Positions 47,626 through 60,531 of a stretch of 64,000 nucleotides of DNA are shown here, one piece after another. Under the pieces are notes generated by a model. The model made no database searches. It saw only the letters and a list, made by a program, of their open reading frames with translations, and was not told where the DNA came from. Numbering within the stretch: the stretch's first letter is position 1; every line of letters starts with the position of its first letter. Origin of the DNA: Mytilus trossulus (taxonomy: Eukaryota > Mollusca > Bivalvia > Mytilida > Mytilidae); the NCBI RefSeq assembly GCF_036588685.1, contig NC_086382.1, forward strand, positions 59,352,987-59,416,986. Reading direction: 5' to 3'. A program made the position numbers and the translations under genes.

Positions 47626-50600
47626 TTTGGAATAACAAGAGAAAAAAATTAGGTTACAAAACACTATTTCCTACTACAACATTAAACAGAAAAATTGTGT
47701 AAGTGTTTTTAATCCGTTATCGTTCTAGTGAGCAACGAAATATAAATATATTAGATTCATCGTTGTAGATTGAAATAACACTTTCGAATAATATGTTTAT
47801 ATTTGTAGGGAAATAAGTCTGTGCTACTGATTTAAATAGATACCGAAAAGATTAGAACAAGAGGAATTATCACATTCACCTCATATTGTCCGAGTGTGGT
47901 TGCTAATAACAATCCTCATTTTTCCTTGAAACCTGAACAAATGTTTGTTTTGCGTGATTTATCGGTAGTTAAGAAAGTTAAATCCACGTTCATAAATTTT
48001 GAAAGGTAGATTTCGTTCGATAAACAACTTCCTCCTGAATTGTTGAAATATACCTTAACATTAACCATCATACCTTCGTGAATATTAGGTAAATGTTTTC
48101 TAATACAAGGGTATACTATTGTTAACAAATGTACTATCAGTATCTGTACGTTTTATCACAAAAAAGTGATATCGAGGGTTATCATGCTTCATTGATTTGA
48201 TCAAGTGAGAATTGACCTCTTCTTTTAATACCTAATTATATAATATATGGATATGAATGGACCCTCGTATACTTCTTGTAATTCATTCTTTCGGTCAACG
48301 TTGTCGATTTGATAACATGCATGCAGAACTATGACACTTAATAAAAGACACACAAAGTAATTAAAAAAAACACTCAACCTAGGGTTATTATATAGTATGT
48401 AAACATTTGATAAACTTCATTCAATAAAGATTTATAATCTACACAAAAGTGTGCTATGCAATTGATTTGAAAGAGTACTTTATCATTGTTGATTAGTGAT
48501 TGAAATATTACATAATTGTATCGTTTTGGTGAATATTGACTATTCTTTTCTAGTCCATAGAACAGAAATTGTCAAAAACAAATTATCTCACAAGATTTTA
48601 GAGGTAAAAGAATCGTTTAACTAAGGCAAATACAAGGTACATTGTAAAATCACAAAAATACTGAATACTGAATACTAATAATTGCCATTGAGCATGAAAG
48701 GATTACAAACTAAATAATCATTTACCCATGATAAAATGTAAAAATATAATATGACATCATAACATATTTCAGTCTGCTGGACCCATGTTAACCAGCAACA
48801 AAGTAGACAGTTAGCTCTTTGGTAATAATTGTGATCAGAACAGGTAATTTCATTATTGAAATTTGTTGCTATCACATTTTTAAAGAGGTGTACAATTTTG
48901 AAACATACATCCCTCATTTAAAGCTCTGAGTACTTGTCAGGTTTTGGCTACATATCCTTTTTAACTGAGCTCTTCAAATATGTGTTTTCAAGTATTGTAG
49001 CCTGGAGTATTATTGACATTAAATGAAGTGTCAAAACGCGGATCTGTTGCTGTTTAAAAGGTACCGTTAATGTGATACCGATCATTCGGTCGATACATCT
49101 TCTGGTGGACTGTTAGTCCTCCATGATATCACGAGACCAGTTGCTAAATCTCTTGTTATTACGTGAAAATACGCGGATACATTTTGATTGAAATTTGCTG
49201 TTTTCGAAACATTTCGGAAATAATTATAAACTAAGGGATATATATCTTCATCATGCAAAGCGCTGTCTCTTGTTTGAATTTGAATACAGCTTAGGGGTAT
49301 TCTGGTTTGATCAATTGTCCAACGTTTGTATACGTTTTTGTTTTTCAAATATTGTTTTCTCGATCTATCTGCAGAAAACGTTCGAAATGCGCATCATAAC
49401 AACACAATCTAACATTTAAAACGATTGATATGAGGCTCTTTTCATCTATTATACAAGGCCTATATACACACAAAAATTATCCTTCCAATATTCAAATGAT
49501 TGAGGAGTAATTATCTGTCAGGTGTGTAGAGCTGAGTGATTTTTTAACAATTATCAAATAGAAACTAACAAGGAAGTTTTTATAAGTTGATATTTGTGCT
49601 AAATTACAAGTATGATATAATAAAATAGGGTGTAAAATTGATCTTAAGATGAGCATGTTTGAGTTTTCTAACCAGCTTCCTATAAGGGAAGAGCAAGTGA
49701 TTATCTTTTTTTACAATTACCTTGAAAAGCGACGGTTAATGAAAAATCCGAATGAAATACAAAATTTTCTTCCGCATGTATCAATGAACAGGAACAGCAA
49801 ACTGAAATAGTCATGCGCATAAAAAAATCCTTATATACATATGTATTTGCAAAAAATATTATGTGAGTTACGAATTACATTATTTGACTACAGGATTGAA
49901 TCAATACTATAATCAATGTTTTGTCTTATCGCTGATTTCTAATGTGGTTTAATGTGTAAACTGACGTGTTCATGTCATATACATTCAGTAAATATAATCA
50001 AACTAAGGTTATATTACATAACAAACATGAGATACCACGGAGAAACTCAAGGATAGTAACTTGAGAAGAAACTGACAATTTTATGGCTGAAAAATGTTTG
50101 TAAGGTTTACATATGTATCATGAGAAAAAAAATGAAAATCTGAGACTGTTTGCAAATGGTAACAGTATAAAACGAAGTCAATCTATCAGAAAAATACAAA
50201 AAAATAAAATTCTTGCTTTAGACATTTTCTCTTAATTGTTAAAAAGAGTCTGCCAAAACTCTTTGATGGTTTGACAGAGTACCCGCGAAAATTAGTTGGT
50301 TTACAGTGATTGTTGTGAAACTTTAATCACATGCTGTGTCTGTTTGTTACCTGCAGAACACTAAGTCCACTTGTCAATGAAAAGCAGCAAATTGAAAATA
50401 AATTATTTTTTTTAATTTTGCTCTGGATACTATCTTTTTGGTCATAAACAAGCGTATAACCTAATTTCATAAAATTCAATGTAGGTTTGACAAAATAAGT
50501 GTTGTCAAACTTTTACCTGAAACTTAATCTGATTGGTAACTGTAAAATGGTTAAGTAGATCTATCAGTAAAAAATAATCGATGTGTCTCGCTTTTGCGAA

Positions 50601-50764
50601 ATGAATAATCAAACTCGACAACAAAAGACAATATTTTTTTCACTATGCTTGTATCTGTAGTATCTGTAGTCGGTTCAATGATTTTAATAAACGTAAAAAT
50701 TGTTTAACTGGTACAGTATTAAGTAAGGAATTTCACTAACACAAGTTTATCAAAACGTATACTC

Positions 50765-51925
50765 ATTCCTCGATAAAAATAAAGATTTAGTTAAGGAGTA
50801 TGGCTACACGTCTCACTATAACCAACGGTATATTACTGGGTCTACCAAGTACTTATCGAAACCTTTTTCTAAAGTATTAGCATCAATTTATCAACAATCA
50901 AAGCCCGGCCTTAAATGTTTTAGAAACTGGCTGTTATAGAGGTGGCTTGAATCAGATGTGATTATTGAAACATTCCAAAGATCTTTTAGAGTACATACAA
51001 TCTCAGACTCTTTCATCTTGAAATAGTATTAAAACATTTGATTGTTCTACACTGTACACAAATGTTTACCATTTCAATCTAAAAGACAAATTGAAAGAGT
51101 TGGTCCCGCTTTATTTCATCAAAAAGAATGGCCAACGTAGATACAAGTTTTTGTCTTAGGGAGGTACATCTTACTTTGTCAAAAACACAACAGAGTCAAA
51201 CAAAAGATTCTCTAAAACTGACATTATCTAGATGCTAACTTTCTTGATTGTCAAAATATTCATTACGTTTTGGGGGCGTGTTTTTCAACCAATTATTGGT
51301 ATTCCCATGGGAACTAATTATGCCCGTCTTCTTGTCGACTTGTTGCTTTATTCTTATAAGGCTGACTCCATACAGGCACTTCTTATGAAGAAGGAAAAGA
51401 AGTTAGCAATATCGTTTAACTTTACTTTCCGCTATATAGATGATGTTTTCTCATTAAATGATTCAAAATTTGGTGACTATGTTGAACACATGTTTACCAT
51501 CGAACTAGAGATAAAGGATACAACAGCTACAAATAAATCCTAGTACCGGTTGAAAAAAAATGTTTACGACAAAAGAGATGATTGCAGGTTCCCAATTGAG
51601 AACTTTCCATTTCTATTAGCATAATTCCAGCAGCGCCTGCATACGGAACATATATCTCCCAATTAAAACGATATTCCCGGGCTTGTATTTCCATGATCAT
51701 TTTCATGATTTCCTTGATTGAGGGTTTTAGTTTAAACATATTTTATTTGTTAAAGTACAAATTGGATAAGACACAAGTCAAACAGATGCTATCGCATATG
51801 TTCCTTTGATTGAGGGTTGCTGCTCACAAGGAAACTATTGAACCAAGAGTTCGAAATGGTTGAGTTAAATTCATCCCTTCGTAAATGTTACGGACGACAT
51901 CACGAGTTGGTTGGCCGTTATGGAA
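50765..51925 (+). pseudogene. Reverse transcriptase pseudogene of a multicopy mussel repeat
   Basis: Pieces of one protein appear in order but in different frames. Near 50790 a segment reads KDLVKEYGYTSHYNQRYITG and then STKYLSKPFSKVLASIYQQ. A 103-codon stretch at 51232-51543 contains IPMGTN (51301) and the catalytic YIDDVFSL (YIDD at 51433-51444). After 51540 come broken remains with 'gggcttgtatttcc' and 'ttgattgagggttgctgctc'. Stops and frameshifts separate the pieces, so no enzyme is made. The MGTN and YIDD motifs place it among RTs; Penelope-like affiliation is my best guess. Related fragments lie at 9850, 24285, 31670 and 32215. Confidence 0.75.
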
Positions 51926-51929
51926 TAAA

Positions 51930-52035
51930 CTCATTATTGATACCAGGATAACATTTTGTATTTACGCCAGACAAGCGTTTCGTCTACCAAAGACTCATCA
52001 GTGACGCTCGAATCCAAAAAAAGAGCACTGAGTTA
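51930..52035 (+). repeat. Interspersed repeat D, nested in the RT repeat
   Basis: 'ataccaggataacattttgt', 'gacaagcgtttcgtctac' and 'actcatcagtgacgctcgaa'. Together with 52036-52190 it separates the RT body from its 3' tail. Confidence 0.6.
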
Positions 52036-52194
52036 GAAAAGCGCTTTTGTGTCATTTTGGTCTTTTGTGGATAGTTGTCTCATTGGCAATCATACCACAT
52101 CTTCTTTTTTATATTTAGTATTAAAAATTCAAAAGATTTGTTATCAGTTAACTTATAAATAAGACCATATCAATGATAATTTATGTTAGAATAT

Positions 52195-52490
52195 CCGTTT
52201 CACAGATGCTATCGCATATGTTCCTTATACCGTAAGTACAATCCCCTCCCTTTAACAAACACGACCCACCGACTAAGACTATTTACCGGGTTTGTTATAA
52301 TATGAGCAACACAACGGGTGCCACATGTAGAGCAGGACCTGCATACCCTTCCAGAGCACCTGGTGGTATTCATAATGGTCTTTAGTTTTCTATGTTATGT
52401 CTTGTGTACTATTATTTGTCTGTTTGTCTTTTTTATTATTCATGCGTTGTCAGGTTTTTTTTTATCTATCTTTCGCCCCTCTTTTTTAAT
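52195..52490 (+). repeat. 3' tail of the RT repeat, running into reverse repeat B
   Basis: 'cacagatgctatcgcatatg', 'actatttaccgggtttgtta', 'gagcaacacaacgggtgcc' and 'tagagcaggacctgcatac' continue from the RT body, then 'tttagttttctatgttatg' to 'ctatctttcgcccctc' is repeat B in reverse. This shows repeat B and the RT tail belong to one longer family, repeat B being its end. Confidence 0.55.
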
Positions 52491-53329
52491 GCAAACTTGT
52501 ACAAAATCAGGCTGGCTTTTGTTAGTCTTGTATGGTTTTTTTTAAATTTTACTTCATGTGAATGTTTCGGATTTTAGTGTGATTGAACTAGTTTGCATTT
52601 GTGTTAAAAGCTCAGGTGAAGTGCGCCTCTAGGTTCATGATTTTCTCGCTGAATTGAAGACCCATTGATGGGCTTAGGCTGTTTTTGCGCTTTGGTCGGA
52701 TTGTTGTCTCTTTGACACATTTCCCGTTTCACTTGTAATTTTATTATGACTTTTTATTAAGTATACATGTTACTGTATTTCAATTAGACATTAATACGGA
52801 ACTTATTTATAGAGTGTTTTAGATATTGTTCACATCGGTTAATAGGAGTCATAAAATAATGATGTGAATCTTATATTATATTTATTAGTTTATATGCATA
52901 TAATAAAGCTAACTTAATTTGAACTGTTGTGCATGAATTATGGTTCAGATAAAACACGTTTATATAAACAGAAATCAAACCAAACAAACTGCAACTATTC
53001 TTATACAATTTATTACGTCTGTTTAAGACATTCATAACATATTTTCATCGTGTTATATAATGGGTTGGTCCATTAAAAAAGCACTGTTAATGACATCCCT
53101 TTTCTAATGTCCCTGTAATGGAATAATTTCTAGTGGGATGTCACATTCCAACGCAAAGATAATTTTTAAGTTCTTGTTCCTTTAGACAAGGAATTTCAAT
53201 TATTCAGGTTGAGAATTCCTAATGAAAAAAAATCCAAGAAAACGCTTCGAACGCATGAAATCCTCCGTAAAAAATACATATATCATAAAGGTCAACCTAA
53301 ATCATTATGGTGTTTGTAAAACTGTCGAA

Positions 53330-53470
53330 TAAACTCATCATGCATACAAAGATTCAAATGTGTGTCTACAAAAGACTCATCGGCAACGTTCAAATAAAAA
53401 AAAGATAGGAGGCCAAATTAAATAAGACTTGAAGATCATAGAGGATACAGAATTCGGAAATGTTTTGAAA
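53330..53470 (+). repeat. Interspersed repeat D, diverged
   Basis: 'aactcatcatgcatacaaag', 'gtctacaaaagactcatcgg' and 'catagaggatacagaattcg' follow the family order. Confidence 0.45.
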
Positions 53471-53759
53471 AAAACCTGATAAGGTAATAAATCTTTATTT
53501 TTATTTGCAAAAAATTTCTTACCATGTGTGTGACTTTGTAAGAATTAAGTCCCAGTAATTAAGATATTTCAATCCTATATTAGTGATTTTTCATAGATAA
53601 ATAAAATCTTATACATAAGAAAGTAATGAATGAGGTTATTAAATTTTATGTTTTCTTTTTTGTGCTTTTTTCTTACATATTTGTTTTTATAGTGATTTAG
53701 ATTATAACGCACTGTTTGTTTTGCTCATGTATCGTTGTCAATATAATGGAATTTGATTC

Positions 53760-53845
53760 GACTGTCATACATGTCTGAGGTTTTGTAGACGAAACGCGCG
53801 TCTGGCCTATATACAAAATTTAGTCTAGTATCTATGATGAGTTTA
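53760..53845 (-). repeat. Interspersed repeat D, reverse, well conserved
   Basis: 'gaggttttgtagacgaaacg', 'cgcgtctggcctatatac' and 'tctatgatgagtttattt' are the complement of the family head. Confidence 0.65.
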
Positions 53846-53919
53846 TTTAGCTAGCTATAAAATCAGGTTCAATCAACCATTTGCTTCAGGAATATGACAT
53901 TTGTTATCCATTCGTTTGA

Positions 53920-54012
53920 TATGTTTGAGCTTTTGATTTTGCCATTTGCTTAGGGACTTTTCTTTTTGAATCTTCCTCGGCGTTTAGTATTTTTGTGATT
54001 TTACTTTTTCAA
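53920..54012 (-). repeat. Interspersed repeat A, reverse, head only
   Basis: 'ttttgccatttgcttaggga', 'cttttctttttgaatcttcc' and 'agtatttttgtgattttact' are the complement of the repeat A head. Confidence 0.5.
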
Positions 54013-54869
54013 AGTTAATCTATGATAAGGTTCATATTAATGATAATTCACATCAACATCGAAAGTATTAATTCTTTCATTGATGCATTGGCCTCTTGGT
54101 CAACAGTATAATGACATGAACGATACCAGACTTTTAATTTGTACATCTGTATTATTGTTGTCTCCTTTTCGACAAACGCATCAACTCTGTTGTTGTAGTA
54201 CTTCTTCTTCTCATACCATACAACCGTGTTCAGGTCAACCTTATTTTATATTGAAGCTGGCTCATGATATTTGGGATGAACGTGTTTCTAAAAACCTGTT
54301 CATGTCCGGAATATAGTGATTCGGATCCCCATATCTAAACCAAATAGTACATTATATTCTGTCTCAATTTCTGTTACGAAACCTTTTTTTTTTTTAGTTT
54401 TTACAGACAAAATCTAGATAAGAATGAATGAGATGTTGTATGAATGCCAATGAGACAACTATCAACTAAAGTTCAAATAAGTGGATGTAAGAAATTAACC
54501 AAGAGAAACTTTATAGTCTTAATTGACAAGAACCTTCATAGTACATAAACGATTTTTGTGCTGGGTTCACTCCTTGTCAACTTAATCAAAGCGACAGAAG
54601 TTTGCTGATGTTCAACTCTCGTAAATCGATAAGTAAAGAAAAAATCTATGTAACAATTAAAGACTGAGAATTGCACTTGAACCTGTAAAATCACAGATCA
54701 GATACCTACATTATACTGATATTAAAATTTAAAGACTACAAAAACAGTCGATAGTGAGTTGAAACACCAGCATGTCATAAAGGTCAATCGATTCGTGAAT
54801 TTAACAGTAAAACTTATATAGTGTTGACATACGTCGTGTTTTCGAAATAATGTTATTGCTTGGGCCGTT

Positions 54870-55020
54870 TCTGTGTGTGTTGCGTTTCGGTGTTGTGTCG
54901 TTGTTCTCCTCTTATATTTAATGCGTTTCCCTCGGTTTTAGTTTGTCACCCCGATTTTGTTTTTTGTCCAAGGATTTATGAGTTTTGAACAGCGGTATAC
55001 TACTGTTGCCTTTATTTATT
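54870..55020 (-). repeat. Interspersed repeat E, reverse, well conserved
   Basis: 'ctgtgtgtgttgcgtttcgg', 'gttctcctcttatatttaat' and 'gcggtatactactgttgcc'. Confidence 0.65.
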
Positions 55021-55085
55021 GGAGTTTTTTTAGTGTAAGGAGCACGCCTCTGTTAATGTTAGTCTGTGGACATGCATGAGCGTAA

Positions 55086-55366
55086 CTATAAACTGAGATA
55101 TAGAAACATATTGCAATGACACAGAACGTATGTTTCTGTTGTAAATGTGTAGTTGGCAGTTAGAAAGTTGCAATCAACATGTTTGTCATAAATTCTTTTT
55201 AGAAGTCGTTCATCTGCGTAAATATCGAGTAAATAAACAATATATGACTCAGACCCGCAGTTTGCAAGATGCATTTGTCTTAATTCTGATAATTCTTGAG
55301 AAAGTTCTCTTTGAAATATCCTTCGTATCAATACAAAAACATTATCTGCTGATAGATCATCTGTTG
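55086..55366 (-). other. Unassigned open stretch, possible orphan exon
   Basis: An open frame with mixed polar and hydrophobic residues (about 90 codons, including LSADNVFVLIRRIFQREL, LRQMHLANC and YADERLLKRIYDKH) whose composition is more protein-like than its neighbours. No repeat family I recognise covers it. There is no good start codon, and although an AG acceptor could precede it near 55366 ('tttcaacag'), no clear donor follows. I do not recognise a family. Confidence 0.18.
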
Positions 55367-55649
55367 AAATATCATTCCACCAAACTCAACAAATATCATT
55401 TAAAGCAGTGAACATTTTATCAATGATCTAAGAATCAATGTAAAACTGATTGTAACATCCACTAATTTTTTTCAAAAACTTTAAGAAAATACTGTAGTTA
55501 GGTTTTTATCAATAACTCTTTAAGATACTTTTGTCGAAAACGGGAATAATGTGGCAGCTGAATATTACGAATTCCTTTGAGTCGGTGAGTTTATATTAAA
55601 AACTAGTTATCTTTAAGATAAAATTATTATAATTTATTACTTATAGGTT

Positions 55650-55975
55650 ATAAAAGAGGGACGAAAGATACCAAAGGGACAGTCAAACTCATAAATCTAA
55701 AACAAACTGACAACGCCAAGGCTAAAAATGAAAAAGAAAAACAGAAAAACAATAGTACACACGACACAACATAAAAGAGGGGCGAAAGATACCAGAGGCA
55801 CGGTAAAACTCATAGATTGAAAATAAACTGACAATGCCATGGCTAAAACAAAAAGACAAACAGACAAATAATAATAAAGAAGACCCAACAAAAAGAAAAC
55901 TAAAGACTAAGCATCACGAACCCTACAAAAAACTAGGGGTGATCTCAGATGCTCCGGAAGGGTAAGCAATATAAG
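55650..55975 (+). repeat. Interspersed repeat B, two head-to-tail copies
   Basis: The head 'agagggacgaaagatacc' at about 55655 is repeated as 'agaggggcgaaagatacc' at about 55774; the second copy runs on to 'aaactaggggtgatctcag'. It ends about 130 bp from the stop codon of PHYHIP-like gene 3, so the gene's 3' UTR may include or end in it. Confidence 0.65.
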
Positions 55976-56111
55976 ATACAGTATAAGATTACGTGGGTCC
56001 TCGGTGCTTTTCAACTTCATTCTTCAGACGACCTTTTACTTAATTTTTTCGTGTGTCATTGTCGGCGTCAGACGTTTGAAATAACAATTCTGGTATATTT
56101 TATGTTTTTTT

Positions 56112-59100
56112 TTATAAATTGCATATTTTACAAAGACCATTTTTAGGAATTCCAGTGGGTCTACTTTCTCCTCTTCCAATTATTGGTACTCGTTCGAAAT
56201 GTCCTTGTTGGTTTTCAATTATTCTTGAAATGTTCACTGCTTCTGTATAAAACACTTCAACACGAAGTCCATTGCTTAAATAAACTATAACTTCATAAAA
56301 ATCTTCTTTTGTTTCACTGAGGTATATGAACGGATTATGTCTTATATCAAGTTTAAGAAGTCGTCTTTCACAAAATTGATCAGTTGGAGACCTTTTGGGA
56401 GTTAATACGACGGTCACATAATGAACCCGATAATGACAAAAAAAATCTGCAAAATATAAATTAAAGTTTGGTGTAAATAATGTAATGGCATCAATATGTA
56501 ATCTTACTGGTCCATATAATGATTCAGGCAAAGGCTTCATAGTTTGAAAATCTACAGCAGTACTAAAAAATAATCCATCTATATGTCCGTTTATAACAGA
56601 ACACGGATCTCCATTATGGTCCTTTGTATACGGCTTCATTATCCCAGAATGATATTCTCTTACGGATGCAAAGTACATTTCCGATTTATTTCTATACAGA
56701 TAGTCAATAGTATGGAATTTCCCTGGTAAAGTTTTGATGAAACTTAACGTCCTGTTGTGAAGAGCTTGGTATTCTTGTTTCGTAAAATCTAGAAAGAAAA
56801 CATTGAATCATGGCAATTTATACATTTTTTTTTTACAAAATATATTCAGGTAGTTATCTAAATACGGGCGGCTAGTTACTAAGAAACACCGAGAAAGCAT
56901 ATATTTATTATCAATCAAGACTATATATACTAATATAAGAAAAAAATAAGTTACTCTTCAACAATTACAATGTTGGTGTCGTCCTTTCTCGTATCTATAG
57001 GGTAAAAGTATTACTAGTATTACATTCAATCGGGTTTATGTTGGTCTTTTTTGTACCCAAGGTGAAAGATGTCAATTTTGGAGCGCCATGATTAGATATA
57101 AGGGTAGAGTATAATTTGTTTTATGAATCTATGAATACCTACAGTGTGTATATCTACAATGTAAATTTTGAAACTCATTGAAATATGTTCTTGAGAATTA
57201 TTCGAAAAGACCATAAAATATTCATAAACTTGATGTGAAATGATTGTAGAATGGTTACCATAAGTGAGCTCCGTTCTAAGATTGGCATGATTCTATTTGA
57301 CTTCAATTTCTCAAACAGAATATACAGTTATAATAACGCACATAGCTTTTTTGTCCAGGTTTTTATTATAAAAATTTAGAAAATGTTAAGGGAGAATCAA
57401 TAATACCGTTTGTCTTTGATGTAAATGACTTATCACAGCTATTTCTGAAACCAATCCTTTTTATAATTAAACATGGCAAAAATAATATAAAGATTTAAAG
57501 GATGTGTGTCATTTATAGTAACTGGTACAACTGAAAAATATAAACTTACACGATTTAAATCTTAACTTTTCACTGTTTACTTCATTCGCAATAATTCGAA
57601 CCACATCACTTTCATATAAAACAGAGCCAATTATAGCTTTTATTTCACAATTCCTAGCTGCATGGAGTTCGAATGGTAGTCTGAATTTCAGTCGCTTGCC
57701 AGTATGTATAAAGAAACATATCTTTTCGCCATGCTGTTTAAAAATCAAAATCCACGTTTTATCTGACTGGTATTTCTGATTACTGTTGAAAGTATACCTA
57801 GAATTTGGCTTATGATGTACACTAATTTGGAGATTATCCTACAACAAGAAAAATTCCATGTTTTAGTTTAAGGACTATAATCACTGAAAGAATGAAAGAA
57901 TGAAAATTGCAAAAATATGAAAAACAAGAAAATGTTTGTTCTTTCAAAAACTAGAACACTTACATATATATGTTTAGCTTATTTCGGCATACCATGATCA
58001 TATGGTTTTTGTAAACTCAAAGAATTATATTATCAAACCTTTTGGTAAAAAAAAATATTTTCATTTAAAGTGTTTCTGCACTGAAGTTCAAAAAGTTGTC
58101 GGAGGAAGATGTTATTTTTTTCTCCTCAAAAAAACATTGCTTACATTTTTGGCAATATAAAACCAAATCGATTGACGAAAAAATTGCATTAATTTTCATA
58201 TGTTTTTTTCTGTATTATTCTTATAATAAGAATATGATCCTATCAATAGACGCTCGTTGTATAAATGCTGGTAAAACCGATATATCGTATTATAACAAAC
58301 ATATGTTACTTCAAATAATTAAATGTCATATTTAGTTTCAAGAGAATTGCGGCTAGTTAAAAAAAATCGACACTTTTAATGTAGTTAGTCAATACAAAGA
58401 TTGGAAAACTTAATGTCTTTGATTCGTGCATCATTTATCGCTTTTTATTTATTGTTGGTTTGATCTGAATAGCTTTCCTTTCATTAAACTGCATTTCATT
58501 GCAATTGTTAAAAAGATAATAATGTTAGATAGTTTTTACCGTCCAGTGGAAAATAATGCATGCATATTTTAAGGTTAAATAAATATACTAGTATATGAAA
58601 CCTACTTTGTACTAGAAGGACACGCAGTGCTACATTTTAATGTGGGTTTTTTTCACAAGATAACTGTCCATAAAAATATTTATGTCGTCCTAAATAGACT
58701 TATCTCAAACCAAACAGTTTTGGTTCTTCCTCTTCTGTGTATTCTGAATACCTATGAAATAGGCAGAAAATGCTAATTTTTAGACTTGTTTTATCCTGCT
58801 CGTGATCGAAAAAAAGGACATGTCGAATTCGATGCCATAATACCACCGAGGAGGTTACTACTTTACTTCTTTCTGCGCTAGATAAATATGTGATATATTC
58901 ACTATAGAGGCTAATTGAAAAGTAGAAACAAATGTTAAATTTCCTATAACCAAATTTGAAAATCACTTCTAATTAAGGAATGTATCTCCCTAATTCAAAG
59001 CTCTAATTTCTAACCTAGCTGTGGCTTTACTTATTGTCTTATACGCTTATCATTTTTTCTATTAGTTTTGGATTTATTAATATTTTGGCCTCGAACATCA

Positions 59101-60345
59101 GTGAAGATACATTTTTTTGACTAAATGCACATACGTTGATGATGTTACCTTTGAAGCGCAGTCTACTGGAAGTAATACACATTCTTGTGCAGACAACCTC
59201 ATGTTGAGGTTTAGATTTGATGCTGAGTGACCTTTCATTACTGAAAATAAAGCTGTTATTTAGACAATTGAATTCAAACCGTTTTGATAACTGATATGTT
59301 GATAAACTAATGTTTTGTCTACTACCAAATGTTTCAAAACATATTGTATATAGTTATCAAAGGTATCAGGATTATAATTTAATACGCCTGACGCGCATTT
59401 CGTCTACACAAGACTCATCAGTGACGCTCAGATCAAAATAGTTATAAGGCCAAACAAGTAACAAGTTGAAAAGCATTAAGGACCAAAAATTCAAAAAAAG
59501 TTGTGCAAAATACGGCTAAGGTAATCTATATCTGGGATAAGAAAATCCTTAGGTTTTCGAAAAATTTAAAGTTTTGTCGATAGGAAATTTATGAATACGA
59601 TATAATTGATACTCATGTCAACACAGAAGTGCTGACTACTACTTATCTACTTCACCTTGAGTAATTGTCATTGAATCAAACTAATGGGCACTTTTAAGAT
59701 TCTTTTAGTTAAACCGAATAGTTAAAAGTTTGTATGTGGATTATGCAACACTTATCTTGCAGTTGTTGTTTTTTTCCCACTTGTTGAGTGATAGTGTTTG
59801 TCGTTGTAAGTTTCTGTGGATTTTTTCTTTTTTATTTGGTCTTTGAGTTTGGTATTGTTGTTATATGTTTTACTCATTATGAGAGTATTGTATTTTTTAA
59901 TGTGTGGTTTCAACATCATATTCCTTAAAAAGAAGAACCATTTTCTTTTCAAGTTGATGTGATAAAGGCAAAAACAAAACCAACAACATTAAGAATTAAA
60001 TAAAAATTAAATAATCAATATTGATTTATTACCTTGAAAAACTTTTCTTCCATACGATTGACATTCATAAAACTCTCTATCTGATGCCATCTTTTTTCGC
60101 AAACCATAAATTTCTAGACAATAACTGCAACCAGAACCAGACAAAAAGTTCATTGGCAACTCATGTTCCTTTGTTGATATATCAGCAGTTAGTGATATGC
60201 CGTAGTGTGGTGCATGTTCATATACAAGGAACAACATTAAGATATCTACATCTTGGTTTGGAATAATAACTTTGAAGCATATTTGTCCGCAAACGCTATC
60301 AATCTGTCCACAAAAAAATACTTCCAATGTGGACATCTTAAGCAC
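56112..60345 (-). CDS. PHYHIPL: PHYHIP/PHYHIPL-like protein, gene 3 (four exons)
   Basis: Exons on the minus strand: 60345-60033 (313 bp), 59240-59149 (92), 57838-57550 (289) and 56788-56112 (677, TAA at 56112-56114), giving 456 residues from the first ATG at 60345, or 453 from the ATG at 60336, which lines up better with the starts of genes 1 and 2. Junctions are G|gtaata...cag|TA, AAG|gtaaca...tag|GAT and T|gtaagt...tag|AT, the same phases as the other two. Exon 4 shows YRNKSEMYF, KPYTKDHNGDP, IDGLFFS, LYFADFFCHYRVHYVTV, DQFCERRL, HNPFIYL and terminal CKICNL. It is the most diverged copy, and exon 1 keeps GQID and LPMNFLSGSG but little else. The gene is compact (4.2 kb against about 7 kb). 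No break is visible. A cytosolic protein is likely, role unknown. Confidence 0.85.
59355..59560 (+). repeat. Interspersed repeat D (in intron 1 of gene 3), near complete
   Basis: 'taatacgcctgacgcgcattt', 'acaagactcatcagtgacg', 'gaaaagcattaaggacc' and 'aaatacggctaaggtaatc'. Confidence 0.65.
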
Positions 60346-60521
60346 ATGAACCGTGGATTGTCTCTCTGCAACCTAGATATGTCTATTTACGTCAGTCATA
60401 GCTGCTTAAATTCGATAACTATACAATTGTCTTCTTTTTTTTTATCGTTAACAACAAAGCTATAATTTAAAGGTAAACATTCACAATTAACTTCCTGGTC
60501 AGAAACAAGGACCAACAAAGC

Positions 60522-60531
60522 TATATATATA
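60522..60531 (-). promoter_or_regulatory. Possible TATA box upstream of PHYHIP-like gene 3
   Basis: TATATATATA about 177 bases upstream of the first ATG on the minus strand, followed by AGCTTTGTTGG. The block AGCTTTGTTG recurs at about 60450-60460 and, upstream of gene 1, at 33767-33777. Position and sequence are suggestive only. Confidence 0.25.

Larger units (their letters stand above)
46973..56111. other. Intergenic between PHYHIP-like genes 2 and 3
   Basis: Holds repeat B in reverse (47470-47625), an RT pseudogene (50765-51925) with its 3' tail (52195-52490), repeats D (51930-52035, 53330-53470, 53760-53845), reverse repeat A (53920-54012), reverse repeat E (54870-55020) and two repeat B copies (55650-55975). 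Minus-strand frames near 47916-48128, 49082-49348 and 55086-55366 are not explained by the repeats I recognise; none has enough support for a gene call. Confidence 0.5.
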
